Notes: generated by a model from the letters alone, not told the origin. A stretch of 38,320 nucleotides of DNA from Alicycliphilus sp. (GCA_018054745.1 JAGPIX010000010.1:1-38320), one strand, 5' to 3'. Positions 1-11,459 are shown, counted from the stretch's first letter. Made by a program: numbers and translations.

Positions 1-80
1 CCCACCGGCCCGTGTCCCCGAAGTGTCCCAAATAATGGGTTTCATCGTACAACACATTGATTTTATTGGCAATAAATAGG
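1..80. other. Sequence flanking the tRNA fragment, likely end of an integrated element
   Basis: No gene is visible here. The stretch from about 31 is AT-richer than the rest of the window. It carries a short repeated motif (GTGTCCC twice, near 12-30). It joins directly to the tRNA-Pro fragment at 81, so it is read as the terminal noncoding part of an integrated element. That reading depends on the tRNA interpretation. Confidence 0.4.
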
Positions 81-127
81 CGTTCGGGACGTAGAGGCCG
101 GAGGTTCGAATCCTCTCACCCCGACCA
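81..127 (+). other. 3' fragment of a tRNA-Pro(CGG) gene, probable attachment site
   Basis: The sequence matches the second half of a bacterial proline tRNA. It has an anticodon loop reading TTCGGGA, a full T arm (GGAGG, TTCGAAT, CCTCT), an acceptor 3' strand CACCCCGA and an encoded CCA. The 5' half (acceptor 5' strand, D arm, most of the 5' anticodon stem) is missing: the bases left of 81 do not pair with the 3' strand. This is the arrangement left by a tyrosine-recombinase element that integrates into a tRNA 3' half and duplicates it. The intact tRNA would then lie at the other end of the element, outside the window. A simple tRNA pseudogene is the alternative. Confidence 0.75.
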
Positions 128-146
128 GTTCATTGGTCAATCTTTT

Positions 147-174
147 ACAAAGCCCCATCAACACGGGGCTTTGT
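147..174 (+). terminator. Intrinsic terminator downstream of the tRNA-Pro fragment
   Basis: A perfect 10-bp stem (ACAAAGCCCC pairing with GGGGCTTTGT) encloses an 8-base loop. It lies 20 bases after the CCA end. It would have been the terminator of the original tRNA-Pro gene and has stayed with the 3' fragment. The T run after the stem is weak (CGTTTC). Confidence 0.6.
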
Positions 175-348
175 CGTTTCTGCCACCTACGTAGACTTGT
201 TGCACAGTCACTGGGCCACATACCACCCACAACACCGGACGTCGTTCTGCTGTTCACGCAACGCTACCCCTGGTAATTCTGTACATAGTTCAGGGTATCG
301 GCGATGATAGGTGCGTTTCGTTTTCTCCCATAAGAATCCGCTGGTTAC

Positions 349-2088
349 ATGGCTACCGTCGATAGTCCTCAGAAAGCCGCTCAACCCGTTGCCTTGCCAG
401 GCTTGGCACGGGCGTTGATGTCTGTAGACAAGCTGAATCAGAAAACCGCGGAAGAGATTTACAAGAAGTCTGTTTCCGGGCGCTCCAGCTTCATCGCCGA
501 GTTGATCGGTGCCAATGTCATCACATCCACTGACCTGGCCCATACCCTGTCGTCCATCTTTGGCGCGCCGCTGCTCGATGTCCAGGCTCTGGATCGCGAG
601 CGCCTGCCGCATGATTTGCTGGATCTGAAGCTGTGCCAGGCTTACCGCGTGGTCGTCCTGAGCAAGCGCAACAACCGTCTGATCGTGGCGACGGCAGATC
701 CGACGAATCAGGAAGCAGCGGAGAAAATCAAATTCACCACCCAAATGGGTGTTGACTGGATCATTGCTGAATACGACAAGCTGATTCAGCTCGTGGATGC
801 GGCAGCCAAGAGCAGCAACGAAGCTTTGGACAGCATCGTCAGCAGCGGCGACTTTGAATTCGGCGATATCTCCGTAGAGGAAGCCACGGAAGACAACAAC
901 GAGGCCGCACCCAACGAGGTCGAAGACGCTCCGGTGGTGCGCTTTCTGCACAAGATGCTGCTTGATGCGTTCAACATGCGCGCATCCGATCTGCATTTCG
1001 AGCCCTACGAACACAGCTACCGCGTGCGCTTTCGCATCGACGGCGAGCTCAGGGAAATCGCATCCCCCCCGATTGCCATCAAGGAGAAGCTGGCATCGCG
1101 CATCAAGGTGATATCACGCCTCGACATTTCAGAAAAGCGCGTGCCCCAGGATGGGCGCATGAAGCTCAAGGTCGGTCCGGACCGGGTCATCGATTTTCGC
1201 GTAAGTACGCTGCCCACCCTGTTTGGCGAAAAAATCGTGATCCGTATCCTGGATCCGAGCAGTGCCAAGCTGGGTATCGACGCACTCGGCTATGAACCGG
1301 AGGAGAAAGAGCGCCTGCTGCAGGCCATCAACCGGCCTTACGGAATGATTCTGGTGACCGGCCCCACGGGTTCGGGCAAGACCGTCTCGCTCTACACCTG
1401 CCTGAATCTGCTCAACAAGCCGGGGGTGAACATCGCCACGGCCGAAGACCCGTCGGAAATCAACCTCCCGGGCGTGAACCAGGTCAACGTCAATGAAAAG
1501 GCCGGCCTGACATTCGCCGTCGCCCTGAAGTCGTTTCTGCGCCAGGATCCAGACATCATCATGGTGGGTGAAATCCGCGACCTGGAGACGGCGGACATTT
1601 CCATCAAGGCCGCGCAGACAGGCCACCTGGTGCTGTCCACGCTGCACACCAACGATGCGCCAACCACGCTCACGCGGATGCGCAACATGGGGATTGCACC
1701 CTTCAATATCGCATCCAGCGTGATTCTGATCACGGCCCAGCGACTGGCGCGCAGGCTGTGCCCACAGTGCAAGGAACCAGCCGACATACCGCACGAGACG
1801 CTGGTAGAGGCCGGTTATCGCGACGAAGAGATCGATGGTTCCTGGGTCACCTATCGGCCCGTGGGCTGCTCGGCCTGCAACAACGGCTACAAGGGCCGTG
1901 TCGGCATCTATCAGGTGATGCCAATCTCGGAAGAGATTCAGCGCATCATCCTGCGCGACGGCAGCGCGCTGGACATTGCCGAGCAGGCACGCCGCGAAGG
2001 CGTGCGCAGCCTGCGCGAAGCGGGCTTGCACAAGGCCAGGATAGGCCTGACCTCACTGGAAGAGGTCCTGGCCGTGACCAACGAATAA
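349..2088 (+). CDS. pilB: Type IV pilus assembly (extension) ATPase PilB
   Basis: A hexameric ATPase of the GspE/PilB family that powers pilin polymerisation at the inner membrane. The 579 residues match family length. An N-terminal MshEN/T2SSE-N domain (about 30-180) is followed by the secretion ATPase core. The Walker A motif GPTGSGKT is at 338-345, the atypical Walker B DIIMVGEIRD at 402-411, and a tetracysteine zinc site has CPQC at 471-474 and CSAC at 507-510. The zinc site marks assembly rather than retraction ATPases. The ATG at 349 is chosen because the conserved N-terminal domain starts close behind it. No clear Shine-Dalgarno sequence precedes it. It heads a pilB-pilC-pilD cluster. 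The 174-bp upstream gap (175-348) shows no promoter I would defend. Confidence 0.96.
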   Translation: MATVDSPQKAAQPVALPGLARALMSVDKLNQKTAEEIYKKSVSGRSSFIAELIGANVITSTDLAHTLSSIFGAPLLDVQALDRERLPHDLLDLKLCQAYRVVVLSKRNNRLIVATADPTNQEAAEKIKFTTQMGVDWIIAEYDKLIQLVDAAAKSSNEALDSIVSSGDFEFGDISVEEATEDNNEAAPNEVEDAPVVRFLHKMLLDAFNMRASDLHFEPYEHSYRVRFRIDGELREIASPPIAIKEKLASRIKVISRLDISEKRVPQDGRMKLKVGPDRVIDFRVSTLPTLFGEKIVIRILDPSSAKLGIDALGYEPEEKERLLQAINRPYGMILVTGPTGSGKTVSLYTCLNLLNKPGVNIATAEDPSEINLPGVNQVNVNEKAGLTFAVALKSFLRQDPDIIMVGEIRDLETADISIKAAQTGHLVLSTLHTNDAPTTLTRMRNMGIAPFNIASSVILITAQRLARRLCPQCKEPADIPHETLVEAGYRDEEIDGSWVTYRPVGCSACNNGYKGRVGIYQVMPISEEIQRIILRDGSALDIAEQARREGVRSLREAGLHKARIGLTSLEEVLAVTNE

Positions 2089-2109
2089 ACATACCGGGGG
2101 GAATGCACC

Positions 2110-3327
2110 ATGGCGACCGCTGCATCGCGAGGCATCAAGGACTTCGTCTTTGAGTGGGAAGGCAAGGACCGTACCGGCAAGATCGTGCGCGGCGAGGTTC
2201 GCGCCGCGGGCGAAAACCAGGTGCAGGCAACCCTGCGCCGCCAGGGCGTCCTGCCCACCAAGATCAAGAAGCGCCGGATGAGCTCGGGCAAGAAGATCAA
2301 GCCCAAGGACATCGCCCTGTTCACGCGCCAGATGGCCACCATGATGAAGGCCGGCGTACCCCTGCTGCAAGCGTTTGACATCGTGGGCCGAGGCAACACC
2401 AACCCCAGCGTGACCAAGCTGCTCAACGACATCCGTGCGGACGTGGAAACCGGGACCTCGCTGAACTCCGCGTTTCGTAAATACCCCATGTATTTCGACA
2501 GCCTGTACTGCAACCTGGTAGAGGCGGGTGAGGCGGCCGGTATCCTGGAGGCGCTGCTCGACCGCCTGGCGCTCTACATGGAAAAGACCGAGGCCATCAA
2601 GTCCAAGATCCGCTCGGCGCTGATGTATCCGATCTCGGTGATCGTGGTCGCCTTCGTGGTGGTGACCATCATCATGATCTTCGTGATTCCGGCGTTCAAG
2701 GAGGTCTTTACATCGTTTGGCGCGGATCTCCCCGCGCCGACGCTGTTCGTGATGGCCATCAGCGAGTTTTTTGTCGCCTATTGGTGGCTGATCTTTGGCG
2801 TGATTGGCGGCGGCTTCTACTTCTTCATGCAGGCCTGGAAGCGCAGCGAGAAAATGCAACAGGTGATGGATCGCTTCTTGCTGAAGATGCCCATCTTTGG
2901 TGCGCTGATCGACAAATCCTGCGTGGCGCGCTGGACGCGCACCCTGTCCACCATGTTCGCCGCCGGCGTGCCGCTGGTGGAGGCGCTGGATTCTGTGGGT
3001 GGCGCCTCGGGCAACTCGGTATACGCCATGGCCACCGACAGGATCCAGCAGGAGGTCTCCACCGGCACCAGCCTCACCGCCGCCATGGGCAATGCCAATG
3101 TCTTCCCCTCCATGGTGCTGCAGATGTGCGCCATTGGCGAAGAATCCGGCTCCATCGACCATATGCTGAGCAAGGCGGCCGACTTCTACGAGGCCGAGGT
3201 CGATGAAATGGTGGCAGGCCTGTCCAGCCTGATGGAGCCCATTATCATCGTCTTCCTGGGCACCATCATCGGTGGCATCGTGGTCTCCATGTACCTGCCC
3301 ATCTTCAAGCTGGGGCAAGTGGTCTGA
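2110..3327 (+). CDS. pilC: Type IV pilus inner-membrane platform protein PilC
   Basis: An integral membrane protein of the GspF/PilC family that couples the PilB motor to pilin assembly. The 405 residues contain two T2SSF repeats (about 70-195 and 270-395). Hydrophobic membrane segments lie after the first repeat (about 170-200 and 215-240) and near the C-terminus (about 375-398). A strong Shine-Dalgarno sequence (GGGGGGAA) stands just upstream of the ATG, 21 bases after pilB. Its stop codon overlaps the pilD start (TGATG), which suggests translational coupling in a pilBCD operon. Confidence 0.96.
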   Translation: MATAASRGIKDFVFEWEGKDRTGKIVRGEVRAAGENQVQATLRRQGVLPTKIKKRRMSSGKKIKPKDIALFTRQMATMMKAGVPLLQAFDIVGRGNTNPSVTKLLNDIRADVETGTSLNSAFRKYPMYFDSLYCNLVEAGEAAGILEALLDRLALYMEKTEAIKSKIRSALMYPISVIVVAFVVVTIIMIFVIPAFKEVFTSFGADLPAPTLFVMAISEFFVAYWWLIFGVIGGGFYFFMQAWKRSEKMQQVMDRFLLKMPIFGALIDKSCVARWTRTLSTMFAAGVPLVEALDSVGGASGNSVYAMATDRIQQEVSTGTSLTAAMGNANVFPSMVLQMCAIGEESGSIDHMLSKAADFYEAEVDEMVAGLSSLMEPIIIVFLGTIIGGIVVSMYLPIFKLGQVV

Positions 3328-4205
3328 TGACGGGCTCGGTGCTTGCGGACGCCGCGCTGTTCGGCGTCCTGGGGCTGTTGATCGGCAGCTTTCTGAACGT
3401 GGTGATCCACCGGCTGCCGCGCATGATGGAGCGGCAATGGGCCGCCGAATGCGCGCAATACGCCCAGGACACAGGCCTGGCGGCCGGCGGGCAGGCCGCA
3501 GCGCCAGCCGAGCCCTTCAACCTGATGCAGCCACGCTCGCGCTGCCCATCCTGCGGGCATGAGGTGCGCTGGTACGAGAACATTCCGGTGCTCAGCTACA
3601 TCGGGCTGCGCGGACGCTGCTCTGGTTGCGGCACGCGCATCAGCGCACGTTACCCGCTGGTGGAACTGGCCACAGCAGGCTTGTTCTGCGCCTGCGCCAT
3701 GCGCTGGGGCTGGTCTTTCACGACCCTGGCCTGGTGCGGGTTTTCCGCCGCCCTGGTGGCGCTGACGCTGATCGACTGGGACACCACGCTGCTGCCCGAC
3801 GACATCACCCTGCCCCTGCTGTGGGCCGGCCTGCTGGCCGCCGTGGCGGGCTGGACGGAGGTGCCACTCGCTGACGCGGTCGTGGGCGCAGCGGCCGGCT
3901 ATCTGTCCCTGTGGCTCGTCTACTGGGGCTTCAAGCTCGCGACGGGCAAGGAGGGCATGGGCTATGGCGACTTCAAGCTGTTTGCCGCGCTGGGTGCCTG
4001 GTTTGGCTGGCAGGCCCTGGTGCCCATCATCCTCATGGCGTCGGTGATAGGCGCCATTGTCGGCATAGCCATGAAGCTCGCCAGCAACCTGCGCGAGGGC
4101 AAATATGTGCCGTTCGGTCCCTTTCTTGCGGGCGGCGGCCTGGCTGCCATGCTCTGGGGGCCGGGGCGCATCATGCAGACCATCTTTTCCACCCTGGGGC
4201 TGTAG
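3327..4205 (+). CDS. pilD: Prepilin leader peptidase / N-methyltransferase PilD
   Basis: A bifunctional inner-membrane aspartyl protease that cleaves type IV prepilin leaders and methylates the new N-terminus. The 292 residues show an N-terminal membrane segment, then a cytoplasmic domain with two CxxC pairs (CPSC and CSGC) typical of the zinc-binding methyltransferase part. A polytopic peptidase domain follows, with catalytic aspartates in the DWD motif (150-152) and in GYGD (Asp215). A loop rich in Ala, Gly and Gln (about 48-62) precedes the cysteines. The start overlaps the pilC stop, and coaE begins directly after its stop codon. Confidence 0.96.
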   Translation: MTGSVLADAALFGVLGLLIGSFLNVVIHRLPRMMERQWAAECAQYAQDTGLAAGGQAAAPAEPFNLMQPRSRCPSCGHEVRWYENIPVLSYIGLRGRCSGCGTRISARYPLVELATAGLFCACAMRWGWSFTTLAWCGFSAALVALTLIDWDTTLLPDDITLPLLWAGLLAAVAGWTEVPLADAVVGAAAGYLSLWLVYWGFKLATGKEGMGYGDFKLFAALGAWFGWQALVPIILMASVIGAIVGIAMKLASNLREGKYVPFGPFLAGGGLAAMLWGPGRIMQTIFSTLGL

Positions 4206-4841
4206 ATGACGACCACGCCCGCCCGCCCCATCTGCCCACGGCCACTACGGCTGGGGGTGACCGGCGGCATAGGCAGTGGCAAGAGCACCTTTGCCGCCAT
4301 GCTGCGGGACTGCGGGGCGGCGCTGATCGATGCCGATGCCATCGCCCGCGCCGTGACGGAGGCCGGCGGGCCGGCCATTGCGGACATACGGGACACATTC
4401 GGCGCCGACTACATCGACGCCCAGGGTGCTCTGGACAGAGTACGCATGCGCGCCCTGGTGTTTGCCGATGCGGGTGCCAAGGAGCGGCTGGAGGCCATCG
4501 TCCATCCCCTGGTGGGCAATGCCATCGCCCAGGCCGCCGCGGTGGCCGCGCAAGCCGGTCAACGGCTCATCGTGTTCGACATCCCGCTGCTCACCGAGTC
4601 GCCGCGCTGGGCGCGCCAGCTCGATGCCGTGCTGGTGGTGGACTGCCGCGAGGAGAGCCAGGTAGCCCGGGTGCAGGCCCGCAACGGGCTCACCGAGGAT
4701 GCCATCCGCGCCATCATGGCCACGCAGAGCAGCCGCGCCGTGCGGCGCGCGGCCGCCGATTTCGTGGTCTACAACGATGCCCTGACACTGTCAGATTTGC
4801 AAACAAAGGCGCGCCAGGTCGCGGCCGGCTTCGGGCTATGA
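4206..4841 (+). CDS. coaE: Dephospho-CoA kinase
   Basis: Catalyses the last step of coenzyme A synthesis, ATP-dependent phosphorylation of dephospho-CoA at the ribose 3'-hydroxyl. The 211-residue protein has a P-loop GGIGSGKST at 20-28. The next segment carries the family's DAD motif (IDADAIAR). The ATG at 4206 abuts the pilD stop at 4205 with no spacer, so translation is probably coupled. A pilD-coaE-zapD-yacG order is common in beta- and gammaproteobacteria and supports the call. Confidence 0.95.
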   Translation: MTTTPARPICPRPLRLGVTGGIGSGKSTFAAMLRDCGAALIDADAIARAVTEAGGPAIADIRDTFGADYIDAQGALDRVRMRALVFADAGAKERLEAIVHPLVGNAIAQAAAVAAQAGQRLIVFDIPLLTESPRWARQLDAVLVVDCREESQVARVQARNGLTEDAIRAIMATQSSRAVRRAAADFVVYNDALTLSDLQTKARQVAAGFGL

Positions 4842-4868
4842 TGCAGGCGCACCCAGGAAGCCCGCAGC

Positions 4869-5624
4869 GTGATCCTTTACGAATACCCTTTCAACGAACG
4901 CCTGAGAACCTACCTGCGCCTTGAGCAGCTGTTTCGCCGCCTTGGCGAACTCATTGCGCGCACGCACCCGCTGGATCACCACTATGCCCTGGTGACCATC
5001 TTCGAGGTCATGGACGTGGCGGCACGTGCCGACCTGAAGGCCGATGTGCTCAAGGACCTGGAAAAACACAAACACCAGTTCGACGGCTATCGCGGCAACC
5101 CCTCGATCTCCGAGGCCGCGCTCGACGGCGTAATCGCCCAGCTCGACCAATGCTTTGCCGCGCTGAACGCGCAAACCGGCAAGGCTGGCCAGTCGCTGAC
5201 AGAGAATGACTGGCTCATGAGCATTCGCAGCCGCGTGGGCATTCCTGGCGGCACCTGCGGCTTTGACCTGCCGGCCTACTACGCCTGGCAGCACCACGCA
5301 CCCGAGCAGCGCCAGAACGACCTGCACCACTGGGCCGCCACGCTGGCCCCGCTGGCCGAATCGGTATACCTGCTGCTGCGCCTGATGCGCGACTCGGGCC
5401 TGCCGCAGAAGGTGGCTGCAGAGCGCGGCCAGTTCCAGCAAAACCTGCCCCCGGGCCGCACCTTCCAGCTGCTGCGGCTGCGCATAGACCCGGCCCTGCA
5501 ACTGGTGCCCGAGATCAGCGGCAACCGCCTCATCGTCTCGGTACGCCTGATGCGCCAGGAGGAAGGCGGCAAGCTGGTGTGCAGCAACGAGGATGCTGCC
5601 TTCGAGCTGACGCTGTGCGCCTGA
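4869..5624 (+). CDS. zapD: Cell division protein ZapD (YacF family)
   Basis: A FtsZ-associated protein that cross-links FtsZ filaments at the division ring. The 251 residues begin with the family signature [19 protein letters not shown]. This start is a GTG at 4869, with AGGAAG about nine bases upstream. The conserved N-terminus leaves no room for another start. The protein is largely alpha-helical at first, with a C-terminal beta domain, and its length is typical. It lies 27 bases after coaE and five bases before yacG. Confidence 0.93.
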   Translation: MILYEYPFNERLRTYLRLEQLFRRLGELIARTHPLDHHYALVTIFEVMDVAARADLKADVLKDLEKHKHQFDGYRGNPSISEAALDGVIAQLDQCFAALNAQTGKAGQSLTENDWLMSIRSRVGIPGGTCGFDLPAYYAWQHHAPEQRQNDLHHWAATLAPLAESVYLLLRLMRDSGLPQKVAAERGQFQQNLPPGRTFQLLRLRIDPALQLVPEISGNRLIVSVRLMRQEEGGKLVCSNEDAAFELTLCA

Positions 5625-5629
5625 GCACG

Positions 5630-5845
5630 ATGACAAGCAAGCCACAACCCGCCAGCGCCAAGCAGGTGCCCTGCCCAACCTGTGGCGGGCCCAGCCTGTT
5701 CAGCCCGGCCAACCCGTACCGGCCGTTTTGCAGCCAGCGCTGCCAGCAGATCGACCTGGGCGCCTGGGCCGCCGAAGACTTCCGCATGCCGGCCGAGGCG
5801 CCGCCCGAGGATGCCGAATTCGGCGACCCCAAGCGCCAGCCTTGA
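5630..5845 (+). CDS. yacG: DNA gyrase inhibitor / zinc-binding protein YacG
   Basis: A small zinc protein that in E. coli binds GyrB and inhibits gyrase. The zinc ligands are the CPTC pair near residue 14 and a CSQRC-type pair about 20 residues later, followed by [12 protein letters not shown], a hallmark of the family. The ATG at 5630 gives 71 residues, close to family size. The frame stays open upstream, but an earlier start would lie inside zapD and add unrelated sequence. The tail is acidic. The gene is convergent with mutT, and the 63-bp gap is filled entirely by an intergenic palindromic repeat. Confidence 0.92.
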   Translation: MTSKPQPASAKQVPCPTCGGPSLFSPANPYRPFCSQRCQQIDLGAWAAEDFRMPAEAPPEDAEFGDPKRQP

Positions 5846-5908
5846 ATTTGAATCAAATATGCTGCTAGCGCTTATCTAGCAAGCGCAAGCAGCTATCTTT
5901 TTTGATAA
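5846..5908 (-). repeat. Intergenic palindromic repeat, copy 1
   Basis: The whole gap between the yacG and mutT stop codons is one hairpin element. GCTGCT-A-GCGCTT pairs with AAGCGC-A-AGCAGC across a 7-base loop: 13 positions with one A-A mismatch, core 5859-5895. A run of six T follows the stem on the + strand, so it could terminate yacG and perhaps mutT as well. On the - strand it starts at the mutT TGA. Confidence 0.85.
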
Positions 5909-6334
5909 TCAATCGAACTGCGCGGCGTCAAACGCCAGGCCGCGCTCCTCGGCCAGCCATTGCAGCACCGGGTAGGCGCCGGGCAGCACCGGGCGCACCT
6001 GCAAGGGCCATTGCTGCCAGGCCATGGTCTGGCCCTCGCGCATCTCGAACTCGCCGCGCCAGTCATGCACCTTGCACCAGTGCAGGCGAACCAGGGCGTG
6101 CGGGTAGTCGTGCTCGGTCACCTTCCAGACCTCGGCCGGGCCTATGGTCACGCCCAGTTCCTCGATGAGCTCGCGGCGCAGGGCCTGCTCCACGCTCTCG
6201 CCGGCCTCGATCTTGCCGCCCGGAAACTCCCAGTAGCCCGCATAGGGCTTGCCCGCGGGACGCGTGGACAGCAGCAGGGCGCCGTCGGCGCGCAGCAGGA
6301 TGCCGACCGCGACCTCGGTGTGCTTGCGGGTCAT
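5909..6334 (-). CDS. mutT: MutT-type Nudix hydrolase (8-oxo-dGTP diphosphatase)
   Basis: Sanitises oxidised nucleotides such as 8-oxo-dGTP by pyrophosphohydrolysis. The 141 residues hold a complete Nudix box beginning GGKIEAGE and ending RELIEELG (about 39-61). The surrounding WEFPGGK and the length fit MutT. The start codon overlaps the stop of the upstream DUF815 ATPase gene (ATGA). It is last in a secA-argJ-ATPase-mutT series; in other proteobacteria mutT also lies near secA. The substrate is inferred from family and context. Confidence 0.92.
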   Translation of the reverse strand: MTRKHTEVAVGILLRADGALLLSTRPAGKPYAGYWEFPGGKIEAGESVEQALRRELIEELGVTIGPAEVWKVTEHDYPHALVRLHWCKVHDWRGEFEMREGQTMAWQQWPLQVRPVLPGAYPVLQWLAEERGLAFDAAQFD

Positions 6335-7203
6335 GCGCCCTGGCGCCCGGCGTAGTCGCGCGCGAACTGGTAGGCCACGCGGCCACTGCGCGAGCCGCGC
6401 TCCAGCGCCCAGACCAGGGCCTGGGGTCGCGCGCTCTCAATGTCGGCCGGGGCCACGCCGAGGGCCGAGAGCCACTGCGCGACTATTGTTAGGTATTCGT
6501 CCTGGCTGAAGGGGTAGAAGCTGACCCACAGGCCAAAGCGCTCGGAGAGCGAAATCTTCTCCTCCACCACCTCGCCGGGATGGATCTCGCCATCGTTGGA
6601 CGTGGTGTAGCTCAGGTTGTCCTTCATCTGCTCGGGCAGCAGGTGGCGGCGGTTGCTGGTGGCGTAGACCAGCACGTTGGGCGTGCTTGCGGCCACGGAG
6701 CCATCCAGGATGGATTTGAGCGCCTTGTAGCCGCCCTCGCCCTCCTCGAAGCTCAGGTCGTCGCAGTAGATGATGAACTTCTCGGGGCGGTCCGAGACCA
6801 CCTCGACGATGTCGGGCAGATCGGTCAGGTCCGCCTTGTCCACCTCGATCAGGCGCAGGCCGCGCCCCGCGTAGCTGTTCAGGCAGGCCCGAATCAGCGA
6901 GGACTTGCCCGTGCCGCGCGCGCCCGTCAGCAGCACGTTATTGGCCGTCTTGCCGGCCACGAACTGCTCGGTGTTGCGCTGGATCTTCTCCTTCTGCGCA
7001 TCGATCTCTTTCAGGTCGGATAGCTGCATGCCGGCGACATGGCGCACGGGCTCGAGCACGCCATGGCCGGTGCTGCGCTTGCGGTAGCGCCAGGCGATAG
7101 CCGCCTGCCAGTCGGGCGCGCCCAAGGGCTGGGGCAGCACGGATTCGATGCGGGAGATAAGCTGCTCGGCGCGGGCGATCAGGCGGTCAAAATTTTCATT
7201 CAT
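6331..7203 (-). CDS. DUF815-family AAA+ ATPase
   Basis: An uncharacterised AAA+ ATPase of the DUF815 type. The 290 residues carry Walker A GARGTGKSS at 94-102 and a Walker B-like FIIYCDDLSFE near 146-156. Sensor-type residues follow (VYATSNRRHL). The ATG at 7203 (MNENF) is chosen. An in-frame GTG at 7218 would extend the protein five codons into an intergenic repeat and is unlikely to be the start. The family is often found between mutT and argJ in betaproteobacteria, but its role is unknown to me. Confidence 0.88.
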   Translation of the reverse strand: MNENFDRLIARAEQLISRIESVLPQPLGAPDWQAAIAWRYRKRSTGHGVLEPVRHVAGMQLSDLKEIDAQKEKIQRNTEQFVAGKTANNVLLTGARGTGKSSLIRACLNSYAGRGLRLIEVDKADLTDLPDIVEVVSDRPEKFIIYCDDLSFEEGEGGYKALKSILDGSVAASTPNVLVYATSNRRHLLPEQMKDNLSYTTSNDGEIHPGEVVEEKISLSERFGLWVSFYPFSQDEYLTIVAQWLSALGVAPADIESARPQALVWALERGSRSGRVAYQFARDYAGRQGA

Positions 7204-7251
7204 TTTAGGCTCTAGCACTTATACAGTAAGCGCAAACAGCTATCAAAATAA
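7204..7251 (-). repeat. Intergenic palindromic repeat, copy 2
   Basis: The complete 48-bp gap between argJ and the DUF815 ATPase gene. On the - strand it begins at the argJ TGA with TGATTATTTTGATAGCTG, then TTTGCGCTTAC, and returns with AAGTGCTAGAGCC. The stem is less perfect than in copy 1. Confidence 0.82.
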
Positions 7252-8481
7252 TCAGGACCGGTAGTCGGCGTTGATGGTCACGTAGTCGTGGCTCAGGTCA
7301 CAGGTCCAGACGGTGTCGGCCGCCTGACCGCGCCCCAGCAGCACGCGTACGGTGATCTCCTGCTGCTGCATCACGCGCTGGCCGTCCTCCTCGCGGTAAG
7401 CGGGGTTGCGCCCACCCTGCACGGCCACATGCACATCATCAAGGTACAGGTCGATGAGGGTCTGGTCCAGATCCGCAATGCCGGCATAGCCCACCGCCGC
7501 CAGGATGCGGCCCAGGTTCGGGTCGCTGGCAAAGAAGGCCGTCTTGACCAGCGGCGAGTGCGCGATGGCGTAGGCCACCTGGCGGCATTCCTCGCCGGTC
7601 CTGCCGCCCTCCACGCGCACGGTGATGAACTTGGTCGCGCCCTCGCCGTCGCGCACGATGGCCTGGGCCAGCTGCTGCGCGACCGCCAGCAGCGCGGCCT
7701 TGAGGGCGCGGCCCTCGGCGCTGTCGAGCACTGTAATCGGCGCGTGCTTTGCCTGGTGCGTGGCGATCAGCACGAAGGAGTCGTTGGTGCTGGTGTCGCC
7801 ATCAATCGTCACGCGGTTGAAGGACTGGTCTGCCAGCTCGCGCACCAGTTGACGCACCAAGTCTGGGGTGATGCAAGCATCGGTGGCCAGAAAGCCCAGC
7901 ATGGTCGCCATGTTCGGGCGAATCATGCCGGCCCCTTTGCTGATGCCGGTGACGGTGACCGTGGCGCCGCTAATCTGCAGCTGCCGGCTGAAGGCCTTGG
8001 GGACGGTATCGGTGGTCATGATGCCCTCGGCCGCGCGCGCCCAGTGGCCGCCCTGGGCGTCGGCCAGCGCGGCCGGCAGGCCCGCCACGATGCGATCCAC
8101 GGGCAGCGGCTCCATGATCACGCCGGTGGAAAACGGCAGCACCTGGCCGGCGTCAATGCCCAGTTGGCCCGCCAGCGCATCACAGGTGGCGCGCGCGCGT
8201 GCCAGACCGTCAGCGCCGGTGCCGGCGTTGGCATTGCCGGTGTTGATGACCATGGCGCGTATCGCCTGGCCACCGTCCAAATGCTCGCGGCAAACCTGCA
8301 CCGGCGCGGCGCAGAAGCGGTTTTGCGTGAACACGCCGGCCACCGTCGTGCCCTCGTCCAGCAGGAACACCGTCAGGTCCTTGCGGTTGGCCTTGCGCAC
8401 GCCAGCCTCGGCGACGCCAATGCGCACGCCGGCAACGGGGCGCAGGTCTGCGGCTTGCGGGGCAGAAAGATTCACGGGCAT
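7252..8481 (-). CDS. argJ: Bifunctional ornithine acetyltransferase / N-acetylglutamate synthase
   Basis: Transfers acetyl from N-acetylornithine to glutamate, and may also make N-acetylglutamate from acetyl-CoA, in arginine synthesis. The 409-residue chain has the autocleavage motif [14 protein letters not shown], where the Thr becomes the N-terminal nucleophile of the beta subunit. GNANAGTG near residue 80 is also conserved. The ATG at 8481 has AGGAG seven bases upstream; the in-frame TTG at 8499 is less likely. It lies downstream of secA behind a strong terminator, so it may have its own promoter, which I cannot place. Confidence 0.95.
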   Translation of the reverse strand: MPVNLSAPQAADLRPVAGVRIGVAEAGVRKANRKDLTVFLLDEGTTVAGVFTQNRFCAAPVQVCREHLDGGQAIRAMVINTGNANAGTGADGLARARATCDALAGQLGIDAGQVLPFSTGVIMEPLPVDRIVAGLPAALADAQGGHWARAAEGIMTTDTVPKAFSRQLQISGATVTVTGISKGAGMIRPNMATMLGFLATDACITPDLVRQLVRELADQSFNRVTIDGDTSTNDSFVLIATHQAKHAPITVLDSAEGRALKAALLAVAQQLAQAIVRDGEGATKFITVRVEGGRTGEECRQVAYAIAHSPLVKTAFFASDPNLGRILAAVGYAGIADLDQTLIDLYLDDVHVAVQGGRNPAYREEDGQRVMQQQEITVRVLLGRGQAADTVWTCDLSHDYVTINADYRS

Positions 8482-8518
8482 GGAGCACTCCTGGGTCAAA
8501 CAAGGGGATGAAAAGCAA

Positions 8519-8538
8519 ACACGGGCCGCAGCCCGTGT
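8519..8538 (-). terminator. Intrinsic terminator of secA
   Basis: A perfect 8-bp stem (ACACGGGC with GCCCGTGT) and a 4-base loop lie 17 bases after the secA stop. On the - strand they are followed by TTTGCTTTT. It separates secA from argJ transcription. Confidence 0.8.
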
Positions 8539-8555
8539 CGTTCAAGGTCGCAGCA

Positions 8556-11318
<2,763 letters not shown>

Positions 11319-11411
11319 GCGAGCAGATCGGCGCTGCACTGCCCGAGCAAAGCGGCAGAGCGACCGGAATCCTTGAGATGAATTGAATCCAGGTGGGGCT
11401 TGCGCCGCCAA

Positions 11412-11427
11412 TTGCAAGCGCTTGCAA
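11412..11427. promoter_or_regulatory. Perfect 16-bp palindrome upstream of secA
   Basis: TTGCAAGCGCTTGCAA is its own reverse complement. The AAGCGCTT centre with a middle CG resembles operators of LacI/GalR-type repressors. It sits 94 bases upstream of secA and 140 bases upstream of the divergent dciA-like gene, just downstream of a possible secA -10 box. The protein that binds it, if any, is unknown. Confidence 0.5.
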
Positions 11428-11453
11428 CCAACCGGCGAACCCAAAAGCCTGCC

Positions 11454-11459
11454 ATTCTA
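11454..11459 (-). promoter_or_regulatory. Possible -10 box for secA
   Basis: TAGAAT on the - strand about 136 bases before the secA start. No good -35 box is visible at 16-18 bases, so this is a weak proposal. If correct, the palindrome at 11412-11427 would lie in the early transcribed leader. Confidence 0.35.

Noticed and set aside
175..348. A promoter for pilB
   Set aside because: Several weak -35 and -10 candidates exist (for example TTGTTG near 198), but none has good spacing and match; no sigma-54 GG-N10-GC pattern was convincing.
2053..3318. A 421-codon frame on the - strand opposite pilC
   Set aside because: Composition rich in His, Gly, Gln and Asp and no motif; it is antisense to a complete pilC.
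7203..7218. GTG start for the DUF815 ATPase at 7218
   Set aside because: The five added codons fall in an intergenic repeat and have no ribosome-binding site; the ATG at 7203 is a better start.
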